NCBI RefSeq assembly: GCF_045291395.1
Contig: NZ_CP152342.1
Coordinates: 558,001 to 622,000 of the forward strand
Length of the DNA stretch: 64,000 nucleotides
Direction: 5' to 3'
From: MR-S7 sp000400995
Lineage (GTDB): Bacteria > Pseudomonadota > Gammaproteobacteria > Burkholderiales > Burkholderiaceae_C
A model generated the notes under the pieces. That model ran no database searches. It saw only the letters and a program-made list of their open reading frames with translations, and was not told the DNA's origin. The first letter of the stretch is position 1, and each line of letters begins with the position of its first letter. Positions 9,437 to 18,287 of this stretch are shown piece by piece. Made by a program: the position numbers and the translations under genes.

Positions 9437-9958
9437 TCACTCGGGTGCGGTGGAGTCGCCTGCGCCCAGGGGCTTTTCCATGAGCACGATGTCACGCCAT
9501 GCGCCGAACTTCCAGCCCACCGAGCGCAGCACGCCCACGTGGGCAAAGCCTGCCGCGCGGTGCACGCCGACGGAGCCCGCGTTGGCTGAGTCGCCGATCA
9601 CCGCCAGCAGCTTGCGCACGCCCGCGGCCTCGGCCTGCGCGCCCAGCGCATCCAGCAGCAGGCGGCCCAGCCCGCGCCCGTGCGCGTCGTGGGCCACGTA
9701 GATCGAATCCTCGGCCGAGAAGCGGTAGGCCGGGCGCGGCTTGAACCAGTTGCAGTAGGCGAAACCGAGCACGCGGCCATCCTCCTCGGCCACCAGGTAG
9801 GGCAGGCCCTTGGCCAGCACGTCGGCGCGGCGCGCGGCCATGTCCTCGGCACCGGGCGGATCGATCTCGAAGGTGCCCGTGCCGTGCAGCACATGGTGGG
9901 CGTAGATGGCGGTGATGGCGGCGACATCTTCGTCGCGGCTGCTGCGGATGAGGGGCAT
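9437..9958 (-). CDS. GNAT family N-acetyltransferase (phosphinothricin acetyltransferase-like)
   Basis: A 173-residue GNAT enzyme that transfers acetyl from acetyl-CoA to an amine. It starts MPLIRSSRDEDVAAITAIYAHHV and has GTGTFEIDPP, as in the Pat/Bar subgroup. The acetyl-CoA loop is HGRGLGRLLLDAL (about residue 92), followed by IGDSANAGSVGVHRAAGFAHVG. The subgroup acetylates methionine sulfone, phosphinothricin or similar amino-acid analogues; the exact substrate cannot be read from the sequence. It is divergent from rpsP. Confidence 0.88.
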   Translation of the reverse strand: MPLIRSSRDEDVAAITAIYAHHVLHGTGTFEIDPPGAEDMAARRADVLAKGLPYLVAEEDGRVLGFAYCNWFKPRPAYRFSAEDSIYVAHDAHGRGLGRLLLDALGAQAEAAGVRKLLAVIGDSANAGSVGVHRAAGFAHVGVLRSVGWKFGAWRDIVLMEKPLGAGDSTAPE

Positions 9959-9972
9959 AGGCAGGTTGTGGA

Positions 9973-9978
9973 TATAAT
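9973..9978 (+). promoter_or_regulatory. Likely -10 box of the rpsP operon
   Basis: A perfect TATAAT lies about 100 bases upstream of the rpsP start codon. No good -35 hexamer is seen at the standard spacing (GAGGGG there), so assignment rests on the -10 box and its position before a ribosomal operon. Confidence 0.5.
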
Positions 9979-10079
9979 CGGCGGCTTTGCTGCGTGTCGC
10001 TGGCCGGGTGGCCAGTCGCGTGTCTCAAACGCCGCAAGAACGAAGCAGCATTTGCTGCGACCCACCCGAAGGATTCATT

Positions 10080-10331
10080 ATGGTCGTGATTCGACTCTCC
10101 CGCGGCGGCTCCAAGGGCCGTCCGTTCTTCAACATCGTCGTCGCCGACAAGCGCGTGCGCCGCGACGGCCGCTTCATCGAGCGCCTGGGCTTCTACAACC
10201 CCTCCGCCAAGGGCGCCGAGGAAGAGCTGCGCATCGCCCAGGACCGCCTGACGTACTGGAAGGGCGTGGGCGCTCAGCCTTCTCCCACCGTGGACCGCCT
10301 GATCAAGCAAGCCGCCAAGAAGGCCGCCTGA
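10080..10331 (+). CDS. rpsP: 30S ribosomal protein S16
   Basis: An 83-residue basic protein beginning MVVIRLSRGGSKGRPFFNIV, followed by RRDGRFIERLGFYNP, the S16 signature. S16 binds 16S rRNA in the body of the small subunit and is needed for its assembly. The ATG at 10080 gives the universal N terminus; the longer frame to 9987 is the leader. First gene of the rpsP-rimM-trmD-rplS operon, a conserved order. Confidence 0.97.
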   Translation: MVVIRLSRGGSKGRPFFNIVVADKRVRRDGRFIERLGFYNPSAKGAEEELRIAQDRLTYWKGVGAQPSPTVDRLIKQAAKKAA

Positions 10332-10401
10332 TTCCCGGACCCCATCCATGAAAAGGGCGGGCTTCCATGCGAAGCGCGCCCTTTTTCCATTGAGCACCGC
10401 C

Positions 10402-10973
10402 ATGCAGAACCTGCCCGTCCTGGACCCCGCCCAACTCCCCCCGACGCCGTGGAGGTGGGCCGCATCGCCGACGCCTGGGGCGTCAAGGGCTGGTTCAAGG
10501 TGTTGCCGTACAGCGCCGACCCCGAGGCGCTCTTCGCCGCCAAGACGTGGTTCCTGCAGCCGTCGGAAAAGGGCGCCAGGAGCTTTTTCAGCGGCACCGT
10601 GCAGCTGGTCATCCGGCAGGCGCGCGTGCATTCCGACTCTGTGGTCGCCTGGGCGCAGGGCGTGGACGACCGCGACGCCGCCGAAGCCCTGCGCGGCGCG
10701 CGCATCTTCGTGCCGCGCGAGAGCTTTCCCGCCACCGGGGAAGACGAGTACTACTGGGTCGACCTGATCGGCCTGCCCGTGGTCAACCGCGAGGGCGTGC
10801 CGCTGGGCACCGTGCGCGAGCTGCTGCCCACGGGGCCGCAGACCACGCTGGTGCTGGCCTACGAGCACGAGGGCAAGGCGCACGAGCGCATGATCCCCTT
10901 CGTCTCCGCCTTCGTCGACAAGGTGGACCTCGCCGGACGCTGCATCACCGTGGACTGGCAGCCGGACTACTGA
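10402..10973 (+). CDS. rimM: Ribosome maturation factor RimM, with an apparent 5' frameshift
   Basis: RimM binds S19 in the 30S head and assists 16S rRNA processing. The body reads VEVGRIADAWGVKGWFKVLP (RimM barrel) through YYWVDLIGLPVV (PRC-barrel-like domain) to the stop at 10973. The expected N terminus, MQNLPVLDPAQLPP, starts at the ATG at 10402 but is in another frame. One extra C in the C6 run at 10437-10442 would join it as LPPDAVEVGRIA. As it stands, translation could only begin at a GTG at 10449 or nearby, losing about 16 residues outside the core domain. It may therefore still be functional, or the base may be an assembly error. Confidence 0.88.
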
Positions 10974-10985
10974 TGCCCGCGTGCC

Positions 10986-11747
10986 ATGCGTTTTGACGTC
11001 ATCACCCTGTTTCCCGACCTGTTCGCACCGTTCCTCGCCAGCGGCGTGACGCGGCGCGCCTACACGTCGGGGCAGGTCGATGTGCGCCTGTGGAACCTGC
11101 GCGACCACGCCGAAGGCAATTACCGCCGCGTGGACGACCGGCCTTTCGGCGGCGGCCCCGGCATGGTCATGCTGGCGGAGCCGCTCGCGCGCTGCCTCGC
11201 CGCCATCCGGGCGGACCGGGCGGAGGAAGAGGGCGCTCGGGCGCCGCTCGTGCTGTTCTCGCCCATCGGCCGCCGGCTCGACCATGCGGGCGTGGCCGAA
11301 TGGTCGGCCAGCAGGGGCGCCATCCTGCTGTGCGGCCGCTACGAGGGCGTGGACCAGCGCTTCATCGACACGCACGTCGATCTGCAGATCAGCCTGGGCG
11401 ACTTCGTGCTCTCGGGCGGCGAGATCGCGGCACTGGCGCTGCTCGACGCCGTGGCCCGCCTGCAGCCCGGCGTGCTGCAGGGCGAAGGCAGCCACCAGCT
11501 GGACAGCTTCAACCCGGCGCTCGACGGCCTGCTCGACTGCCCGCACTACACGCGCCCCGAGGTCTGGAGCGGCCAGGCCGTGCCCGGCGCGCTGCTGTCG
11601 GGCCACCATGCTCAGATCGAGCGCTGGCGCCGCGACCAGCGCCTGCTGCTCACCGCGCGCCACCGTCCCGACCTGCTGGCCGCCGCGCGCGAGCGCGGGC
11701 AGATCACACGGGCCGACGAGGCCGTACTGAAACAGAATTCGCTATAA
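10986..11747 (+). CDS. trmD: tRNA (guanine-N1)-methyltransferase TrmD
   Basis: A 253-residue SPOUT methyltransferase that uses SAM to methylate G37 of tRNAs and so prevents +1 frameshifting. It begins MRFDVITLFPDLFAPFL and shows DDRPFGGGPGMVM (about residue 50), ILLCGRYEGVDQRF, and the knot region LGDFVLSGGEIAALALLDAV. DSFNPALDGLLDCPHYTRP follows in the C-terminal RNA-binding domain. It starts 12 bases after rimM. Its TAA stop lies inside a TATAAT that may be a -10 box for rplS. Confidence 0.97.
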   Translation: MRFDVITLFPDLFAPFLASGVTRRAYTSGQVDVRLWNLRDHAEGNYRRVDDRPFGGGPGMVMLAEPLARCLAAIRADRAEEEGARAPLVLFSPIGRRLDHAGVAEWSASRGAILLCGRYEGVDQRFIDTHVDLQISLGDFVLSGGEIAALALLDAVARLQPGVLQGEGSHQLDSFNPALDGLLDCPHYTRPEVWSGQAVPGALLSGHHAQIERWRRDQRLLLTARHRPDLLAAARERGQITRADEAVLKQNSL

Positions 11748-11867
11748 TCGCTGGTTCTCGATCCTCTGGCCGGCCGCTGCCGAATCCCTGAAGAAGGCCG
11801 GCAGCACCAAGGCACCATAGGGGTGCCATGCCAATTCTGGCGCGGCCATGATCGTTGGAATGCAACC

Positions 11868-12260
<393 letters not shown>

Positions 12261-12285
12261 GCATCCACCGGCATCCTTGCCGCGG

Positions 12286-12322
12286 AACCGCTACAGTGCG
12301 CGAGCCTGTAGCGGTTTTTTCT
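12286..12322 (+). terminator. Rho-independent terminator of the rpsP-rplS operon
   Basis: AACCGCTACAG (12286-12296) and CTGTAGCGGTT (12306-12316) form an 11-bp perfect stem with a 9-base loop, followed by six or more T. It directly follows rplS. Confidence 0.95.
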
Positions 12323-12340
12323 TTTCGCCTTGATCGTCCT

Positions 12341-13039
12341 GTGAGCTCCGCCGCCGTCCCGCCCCTGTCCACGCTGCCCGACTTCGACCCGCGAGAGGTG
12401 CCCGTCGCCGGCGTGGACGCGCACCTGCCCGCCGTGGCCTTGGCTGCCCAGACGCCCCAGGCGCTGCGCCGGCGCTTCGCCGCGCCCCCGGTGTGGACGC
12501 CCGAGGTGGTGCGCGAGAAGAAATTCGCCGAGCGCGCGCCCGCCCAGGCGGCCGTGCTCGTGCCCATCGTGCTGCGCGATCGGCCCACGGTGCTGCTCAC
12601 CGAGCGCACGGCGCACCTGTCCACGCACTCGGGGCAGGTGGCCTTTCCCGGCGGCCGGGCGGACCCTGGCGATGCCGATGCCGCCGCCACTGCCCTGCGC
12701 GAGGCGCAGGAGGAAGTGGGCTTGGCTCCCGCCAGCGTCGAGGTGCTGGGCAGCCTGCCCATCTATGTCACCGGCACCGCCTTCATCGTCACGCCCGTCG
12801 TCGGCCTCGTGCGGCCGGGGGCAGCGCTGCAGCCCAACCCCTACGAGGTGGCCGACGTGTTCGAGGTGCCGCTCGACTTCCTGCTCGACCCCGCGCACCA
12901 CCGCCGCCACGTGTTCGAGTGGCAGGGACTGCGGCGCGAATGGTTCTCCATGCCCTACGAGGACGGCGGCAAGACGCACTTCATCTGGGGCGCCACGGCC
13001 GGCATGCTGCGCAACTTCTACCGTTTCATGGTGGCTTGA
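12341..13039 (+). CDS. NUDIX hydrolase, CoA pyrophosphatase family
   Basis: A 232-residue NUDIX enzyme. The box is GGRADPGDADAAATALREAQ continuing EEVGL (about residues 105-130), matching GX5EX7REUXEEXGU except for Asp at the first acidic position. The preceding LTERTAHLSTHSGQVAFPGG matches the CoA-pyrophosphatase (NudL/YeaB) motif LLTxRxxxLxxHxGQVAFPGG. Such enzymes cleave CoA or acyl-CoA to phosphopantetheine and 3',5'-ADP. No ATG is available; the GTG at 12341, 21 bases past the rplS terminator, is the most likely start. Confidence 0.85.
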   Translation: MSSAAVPPLSTLPDFDPREVPVAGVDAHLPAVALAAQTPQALRRRFAAPPVWTPEVVREKKFAERAPAQAAVLVPIVLRDRPTVLLTERTAHLSTHSGQVAFPGGRADPGDADAAATALREAQEEVGLAPASVEVLGSLPIYVTGTAFIVTPVVGLVRPGAALQPNPYEVADVFEVPLDFLLDPAHHRRHVFEWQGLRREWFSMPYEDGGKTHFIWGATAGMLRNFYRFMVA

Positions 13040-13078
13040 GCGCAAGCGCGTGTAACACGCGCCGCTATCATTGCCGCC

Positions 13079-14068
13079 ATGAGTTTCTTCGCCATCCTGC
13101 TTGCGCTGCTGATCGAGCAAGCGCGCCCGCTGGCCCGCAGCAATCCCATCCATGCCGGCCTGCGCGCATGGGCGCTGTCGGTGAACCGCAATTTCGATGC
13201 AGGCAGCCCCCAGCACGCCTGGGTGGCTTGGTGCATGGCCGTGCTCTTGCCGCCCCTCGTGGTGCTGGCCGTGCACTGGGCGCTGCTGCACTGGATCGGC
13301 TGGCCGCTGGCGCTGGTGTGGAACGTGGCGGTGCTTTACGTCACGCTGGGTTTCCGCCAGTTCAGCTACCACTTCACCGGCATTCGCGACGCGCTGGAAG
13401 AGGGCGACGCCGCCAGTGCGCGCGCGCAACTGGCGGAGTGGAAGCAGGTGGACGCGAGCGAGCTGCCGCGCAGCGAGATCGTGCGCCACGTGATCGAGTA
13501 TTCGGTGATCGCCGCGCACCGCCACGTGTTCGGCGTGCTGGCGTGGTACTCGGTGCTTGCCGCGCTGGGCCTGGGCCCTGCCGGCGCAGTGCTCTACCGG
13601 CTGGCCGAGTTCGTCTCGCGCCACTGGGGCCCGCGCGAGCGCGCGGCCACGGCCCACCCGCCCAGCGAGGCGTTGCAGCGCGTCACGGCCCAGGCCTGGA
13701 CGGCGATCGACTGGCTGCCCGCGCGCCTCACCGCGCTGTGCTTCGCGGTGGTGGGCAGCTTCGAGGAAGCCATCGAAGGCTGGCGCTTCCACGCCCAGCG
13801 CTTCCCCAACGACAACGACGGCGTGGTGCTCGCTGCTACGGCGGGCGCCATCAACGTGCGCCTGGGCGGTGAGGCCCTGCGCAGCCGCGCAGGCGTGGCC
13901 ACGCCCCAGGGCTTCGAGGTGGATGCCGACATCGGCGACAGCGCCAGCACGCCGGGCCGTGAGCCCGAGGTGGGTCACCTGCGCAGCGTGGTCGGTCTCG
14001 TGTGGCGCTCGGTGGTGGTGTGGATGCTGCTGCTGGCGCTGCTTTCCATGGCCAGGCTGCTCGGCTGA
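13079..14068 (+). CDS. CobD/CbiB-family membrane protein
   Basis: A 329-residue protein with at least five hydrophobic segments, starting MSFFAILLALLIEQARPLAR. It resembles the CobD/CbiB family, which makes the aminopropanol linkage in cobalamin synthesis. The C-terminal part PNDNDGVVLAATAGAINVRLGG corresponds to the CbiB region SPNCAWSEACVAGALGIQLGG. However, the usual VETVAENTVDG segment is replaced by RHVIEYSVIAAHRHVFG, so classical CbiB activity is doubtful. No other cobalamin synthesis gene is near. It is followed by an inverted dispersed repeat and hisC. Confidence 0.65.
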   Translation: MSFFAILLALLIEQARPLARSNPIHAGLRAWALSVNRNFDAGSPQHAWVAWCMAVLLPPLVVLAVHWALLHWIGWPLALVWNVAVLYVTLGFRQFSYHFTGIRDALEEGDAASARAQLAEWKQVDASELPRSEIVRHVIEYSVIAAHRHVFGVLAWYSVLAALGLGPAGAVLYRLAEFVSRHWGPRERAATAHPPSEALQRVTAQAWTAIDWLPARLTALCFAVVGSFEEAIEGWRFHAQRFPNDNDGVVLAATAGAINVRLGGEALRSRAGVATPQGFEVDADIGDSASTPGREPEVGHLRSVVGLVWRSVVVWMLLLALLSMARLLG

Positions 14069-14070
14069 CA

Positions 14071-14125
14071 ATTCAAATCAAATCAGGCTCCAGCGCTTGC
14101 CAGGCAAGCGCGGGCAGCTATGGAA
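14071..14125 (-). repeat. Dispersed comamonad repeat, inverted copy
   Basis: The stretch reads AAATCAGGCTCCAGCGCTTG, then CCAGGCAAGCGCGGGCAGCTAT. Its reverse complement matches the copy at 8922. It fills the gap between the CobD/CbiB-like gene and hisC and is followed by the hisC ribosome binding site (CAGGAG). Confidence 0.8.
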
Positions 14126-14142
14126 TCAGGAGTCTCTTTCCC

Positions 14143-15228
14143 ATGACCGTCCCTTCGCTGTGCAGCCCCGTCGTCGGGCGGCTCGAACCGTATGTACCCG
14201 GCGAGCAGCCGCGCATCGCGGGCCTCGTGAAGCTCAACACCAACGAGAACCCCTACCCGCCATCGCCGCACGCCGTGGCCGCCATCGAAGCCGCCGCACG
14301 CGAGGGGCTGCAGCTCTACCCCGATCCGCAGTCGCTCGCGTTGCGCGAGACCATCGCTGCGCACCATGGCCTGGAGGCGGGCCAGGTGTTCGTGGGCAAC
14401 GGCTCCGACGAGGTGCTCGCGCATGCGTTCTTCGCGTTCTTCCAGCATGCGGGCGAGCCGCTGCTGATGCCCGACATCACCTACAGCTTCTACCGCGTCT
14501 ACTGTGGCCTGTGGGGCATCATGCCCGAGCTGCAGCCGCTGGACGAGGGCCTCGCCATCGACGTGGAGCGCATCGCCGCGCGCGCAGCCCAAGGAGCGTG
14601 CGCGGGCATCGTGCTCGCCAACCCCAACGCGCCCACGGGCATGGGCCTGCCGCTCGCGCAGATCGAGCGCCTGCTCGCCGCCTGCCCGCAGCGCGTGGTG
14701 CTGGTTGATGAGGCCTACGTCGATTTCGGTGGCGAGAGCGCCGTGAGCCTCGTCGCGCGCCATCCGAACCTGCTGGTGGTGCATACGCTCTCCAAATCGC
14801 GCTCGCTCGCGGGCCTGCGCGTAGGCGCTGCGTTCGGCCAGCGGCCGCTGATCGACGCGCTGGAGCGCGTGAAGGACAGCTTCAACTCCTACCCGCTCGA
14901 CCGCCTGGCCCAGGCCGGCGCGCGCGCCGCCTACGAGGACACGGGGTATTTCAGCGAGACCTGCCGCGCCGTGATGCACAGCCGCGAGGGCCTGTCGCTC
15001 GCGCTCGAAGACCTGGGTTTCGAGGTGCTGCCCTCGCAGGCCAACTTCCTGTTCGTGCGCCATCCGGCGCGGGGCGGTGCCGAACTGGCGGCGGCGTTGC
15101 GCGAGCGTGCGGTGCTGGTCCGCCACTTCAAGCAGCCCGAGCGTATCGCGCAGTATCTGCGCATCAGCGTGGGCACGCCCGCGCAGTGCGATGCGCTGGT
15201 GCAGGCGCTGATGGCGATCCTTTCGTAA
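14143..15228 (+). CDS. hisC: Histidinol-phosphate aminotransferase (PLP-dependent)
   Basis: A 361-residue class II aminotransferase of the HisC type. It interconverts histidinol phosphate and imidazole-acetol phosphate with glutamate/2-oxoglutarate. The motif LVKLNTNENPYPPSP (about residue 26) is typical of HisC. The PLP lysine lies in HTLSKSRSLAGLRVGAAFG (about residue 218) and the aspartate in VVLVDEAYVDF. It lies outside a his operon, so it may be a second copy (hisC2) also acting on aromatic amino acids. Its position after a CobD/CbiB-like gene might suggest threonine-phosphate decarboxylase instead, but the N-terminal motifs favour HisC. Confidence 0.87.
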   Translation: MTVPSLCSPVVGRLEPYVPGEQPRIAGLVKLNTNENPYPPSPHAVAAIEAAAREGLQLYPDPQSLALRETIAAHHGLEAGQVFVGNGSDEVLAHAFFAFFQHAGEPLLMPDITYSFYRVYCGLWGIMPELQPLDEGLAIDVERIAARAAQGACAGIVLANPNAPTGMGLPLAQIERLLAACPQRVVLVDEAYVDFGGESAVSLVARHPNLLVVHTLSKSRSLAGLRVGAAFGQRPLIDALERVKDSFNSYPLDRLAQAGARAAYEDTGYFSETCRAVMHSREGLSLALEDLGFEVLPSQANFLFVRHPARGGAELAAALRERAVLVRHFKQPERIAQYLRISVGTPAQCDALVQALMAILS

Positions 15229-15295
15229 TTGCGCGCAGCGCGGGCATGCAGCCTGGCTGATCCGGTCAGCCGCTCTTTTTCATTGGTGTTTTTGA

Positions 15296-17314
15296 ATGTC
15301 ATCCTCTCTTCATCATGAATATCGTCCGGATATTGATGGGTTGAGAGCGGTTGCCATCATCATCGTCGTTGCCTTCCATGCATTTCCCGGGCGATTCACG
15401 GGAGGATTCATTGGCGTCGACGTGTTCTTCGTCATATCTGGATTCCTGATCACCGGGATATTGCTGAGAGATATTGAAAAGGGAGGAGTGAATTTTCGGG
15501 ATTTCTACGTGCGTCGCGTGATACGCATATTTCCCGCACTTCTGTTGGTATTGTTTTCCTGCCTGGCGTTCGGCTGGCTTGCATTGCTGGCGGATGAATA
15601 CCAGCAACTGGGAGCGCATGTGTCCGCCGCCGCGGTATTTCTGTCGAACTTCGTGCTGATGGGGGAGGCCGGGTATTTTGACAACTCGGCGGAGACCAAG
15701 CCGCTCCTCCATCTGTGGAGCCTCGGGATTGAAGAGCAGTTCTATATGTTGTGGCCGCTGCTGCTTTGGCTGGCTCGCAAGGTGGGTTTCAACATCCTGG
15801 CGGCGATGGTTATGTTCACTCTGTCGTCTTTCTTGCTGAACGTGGGGCTGATCAGAGAGAGTCACATCGATACGTTCTACTCTCCCCAGACGCGATTTTG
15901 GGAACTGTCGCTAGGCGGATGCCTAGCGTGGGTGGTCCTTTATAGAGAGCACTCCCTTGCCTGGGCAAAGGCGAGGGCGGACGGCTGGTTGAGCGCCTTC
16001 TTCCGCTGTGCCGGAATGGGCGCCATGACATCCTCCAGCATGCTTTCCTGGCTTGGCATCTTGCTGATTGCAGGCGGACTGTTCAGTATGGATCGGCAGA
16101 TGGGGTACCCCGGGTGGTGGGCTGTATTCCCGGTGCTGGGCGCTGCCTTGATCTTGGTTGGGGGGAAAGATGCCTGGATCAATCGCGTGGTGCTCTCCCA
16201 TCGCATTGCGGTCTGGTTCGGCCTGATCAGTTTTCCCCTGTATTTATGGCATTGGCCATTGCTGTCCTTGGCGCGAATCACGGAAGGGGAGATGCCGCAC
16301 CGGGGAATTCGCGTGGCTGCGGTTCTGGCGGCGGTGGTGCTGGCATGGGCCACATACGAACTGGTGGAGCGGCGTGCGCGATCCCTCTCCGCCCGCAAGA
16401 CCAAGGTTGCCGTGCTGGTTGCCCTGATGGCTGTGGCTGGAGTGGCTGGCTATGCCGTTGATGCCAATGATGGACTGCCTCAACGCAAGGTGCTTGCAGG
16501 AATGCCGGAGCCAATCAGAAAACTGGGTGAAGACGACCCGGCTGCCCATGCCCTGTGCATGTCCAGGTATGGGATGGAGGGGGAAAAGGCGCGTTATTGC
16601 CGGCTCAGCGGAGAGGGGCAGCCCCATGTCGCGCTGGTGGGCGATTCGCACGCGGCGGCATTGTTCTCCGGGCTCTCCGATGCCCTGATGCAGAGAGATC
16701 GCACGGGGTTGCTGATGATGGGGGGTTATCTGTTCGTCAACGCCATTCTCCATCCGGAGGGCCAGCGCGTTGAATTCGAGAACTATACGGGTGGGAGCCG
16801 GGCCACGGCGTTCATTGCTCGCGAGAAATCGATCGATACCGTCATCATGGCCGCACGTGGCCCTGTTTACATCACGACGCCCCATCCCTTCTATCTACCG
16901 GATCATCCTGAGATATTGGATAAGAAGAAGGTTCTTGAAGTGGGGTTGCGGTCGGTTCTGGATCTCATGCTGCAGAATGGAAAGAAGGTGGTGTTCGTGC
17001 TGGAGGTGCCAACGCTAGACTTCAGTCCGGATGCGTGCCTGGATCAGCGTCCCCTGAGAATATCAAGGAAGGCGCATGATTGTTCTCTGCCGAGGGGCGT
17101 ATATGATTCAGTGCATGGAGAATATCGCAATCTGGTGTTTTCCATTTTGAAGGATTACCCATCAGTGAAGATTTTCGATCCAGGGAAATATATGTGTGAT
17201 GATTTTTCCTGTGCTGGGAAAATCGAAAGCAAGATACTTTACGGGGACGACAACCATATCTCCGCCGACGGCTCGGCATTCCTGGCAAGCGAACTGGTGA
17301 AACTGCTGGACTGA
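15296..17314 (+). CDS. Acyltransferase family 3 / SGNH fusion (OafA-type O-acetyltransferase)
   Basis: A 672-residue membrane protein with two domains. Residues 1-370 are an Acyl_transf_3 domain: YRPDIDGLRAVAIIIVVAFH at the start, then GVDVFFVISGFLITGI, FYVRRVIRIFPALL and LHLWSLGIEEQFYMLWPLLL, with about ten helices. Residues 440-672 are a periplasmic SGNH domain with VALVGDSHAAALF and the C-terminal DDNHIS (catalytic Asp-x-x-His). Such fusions acetylate cell-surface polysaccharide such as O-antigen. The gene is clearly richer in A/T than its neighbours and has more mixed codon use, suggesting horizontal acquisition. It sits alone between hisC and rsgA. Confidence 0.9.
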   Translation: MSSSLHHEYRPDIDGLRAVAIIIVVAFHAFPGRFTGGFIGVDVFFVISGFLITGILLRDIEKGGVNFRDFYVRRVIRIFPALLLVLFSCLAFGWLALLADEYQQLGAHVSAAAVFLSNFVLMGEAGYFDNSAETKPLLHLWSLGIEEQFYMLWPLLLWLARKVGFNILAAMVMFTLSSFLLNVGLIRESHIDTFYSPQTRFWELSLGGCLAWVVLYREHSLAWAKARADGWLSAFFRCAGMGAMTSSSMLSWLGILLIAGGLFSMDRQMGYPGWWAVFPVLGAALILVGGKDAWINRVVLSHRIAVWFGLISFPLYLWHWPLLSLARITEGEMPHRGIRVAAVLAAVVLAWATYELVERRARSLSARKTKVAVLVALMAVAGVAGYAVDANDGLPQRKVLAGMPEPIRKLGEDDPAAHALCMSRYGMEGEKARYCRLSGEGQPHVALVGDSHAAALFSGLSDALMQRDRTGLLMMGGYLFVNAILHPEGQRVEFENYTGGSRATAFIAREKSIDTVIMAARGPVYITTPHPFYLPDHPEILDKKKVLEVGLRSVLDLMLQNGKKVVFVLEVPTLDFSPDACLDQRPLRISRKAHDCSLPRGVYDSVHGEYRNLVFSILKDYPSVKIFDPGKYMCDDFSCAGKIESKILYGDDNHISADGSAFLASELVKLLD

Positions 17315-17336
17315 TGGCAAAAAAGGCCGCTTCAGC

Positions 17337-18287
17337 TCAATAGCGCGGCGCCTCGCTGAGTTCGGCGAACAGCTCGCCATAGATGCGGTAGCGGTTGGCG
17401 CTGATGGTGCCGGGGCTGCCTTCCGTATCGACCTGGTCCTGCACGGCGCAGCCTGGCTCGTGCAGATGGGTGCAGTTGTAGAACTTGCACTCGCCCGCAT
17501 GCGCGCCGATGTCGGGCATGCAGCGCGCCAGGTCTGTGGGCGCGAGGTGGCGCAGGCCGAACTCCTGGAAGCCCGGCGAATCGATGAGCGCGGTGGTGCG
17601 CGCCGCGTCCACCCAGTACCACGCGGTGCTCGTGGTGGTGTGCTTGCCGGAGTTGAGCGCCTGCGAGATCTCGCCCGTCTGCGCTGCCGCCCCCGGCACC
17701 AGCAGGTTGATGAGCGTGCTCTTGCCCGAGCCCGAGGGGCCGAGCACGAGCGTGGCCTTGCCCTCCAGATGCTGCATGAGCGCCACGCGGTCCACCTCGC
17801 CTGACTGGGCCAGCGACAGCGGCAGCACGCCGTAGTGCCGGCTGTCCGGCCCCGCGTTGCCCGCCATGTGGCGGTAGGGCAGCAGGCGCTGCCAGGCGCG
17901 CGCGAAGGGCTCGACCAGGTCGCTCTTGTTGAGCGCGATCAGCGGCGCGATGCCCGCGGCCTCGGCGGCGATCAGCGCGCGGGCGAGCTGGCTTTCGGAG
18001 AATACGGGCTCGGCGGCGATCAGCACCAGCACCTGGTCGATGTTGGCGGCGAAGGACTTGGTGCGAATCTCGTCCTGGCGGTAGAACAGATTGCGGCGCT
18101 CCAGCACCTTCTCGACCGTGCCTTCCTCGCCCTGGCCGGGTGGAGGGGGCTGCCACAGCACGCGGTCGCCCACGACGGCCTGGCTCTTCTTGCCGCGCGG
18201 GTGGCAGATGCGGCGCGTGCCGTCCGCGCTTTCCACCACGCAGTGGCGGCCGTGGCTGGCCACCACCAGTCCCTCTTGCCGTGTCAT
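17337..18287 (-). CDS. rsgA: Ribosome small subunit-dependent GTPase RsgA
   Basis: A 316-residue circularly permuted GTPase that helps late 30S maturation. After an N-terminal OB domain the G motifs occur in permuted order: ALNKSD (G4), then LGPSGSGKSTLIN (G1, about residue 175), then DSPGFQEFGL (G3). The C-terminal zinc site is CKFYNCTHLHEPGC. The ATG at 18287 overlaps the stop of the preceding pterin dehydratase gene (ATGA), so translation is probably coupled. Last gene of a three-gene minus-strand operon. Confidence 0.95.
   Translation of the reverse strand: MTRQEGLVVASHGRHCVVESADGTRRICHPRGKKSQAVVGDRVLWQPPPPGQGEEGTVEKVLERRNLFYRQDEIRTKSFAANIDQVLVLIAAEPVFSESQLARALIAAEAAGIAPLIALNKSDLVEPFARAWQRLLPYRHMAGNAGPDSRHYGVLPLSLAQSGEVDRVALMQHLEGKATLVLGPSGSGKSTLINLLVPGAAAQTGEISQALNSGKHTTTSTAWYWVDAARTTALIDSPGFQEFGLRHLAPTDLARCMPDIGAHAGECKFYNCTHLHEPGCAVQDQVDTEGSPGTISANRYRIYGELFAELSEAPRY

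Noticed and set aside
9492..11663. Long minus-strand frame spanning rpsP, rimM and trmD
   Set aside because: Overlaps three universally conserved genes and has shadow composition. Only its acetyltransferase neighbour at 9437-9958 is real, in another frame.
14143..15228. Threonine-phosphate decarboxylase (cobalamin pathway) instead of HisC
   Set aside because: The neighbour is CobD/CbiB-like, but the KLNTNENPYPPSP and lysine-loop motifs are those of HisC.
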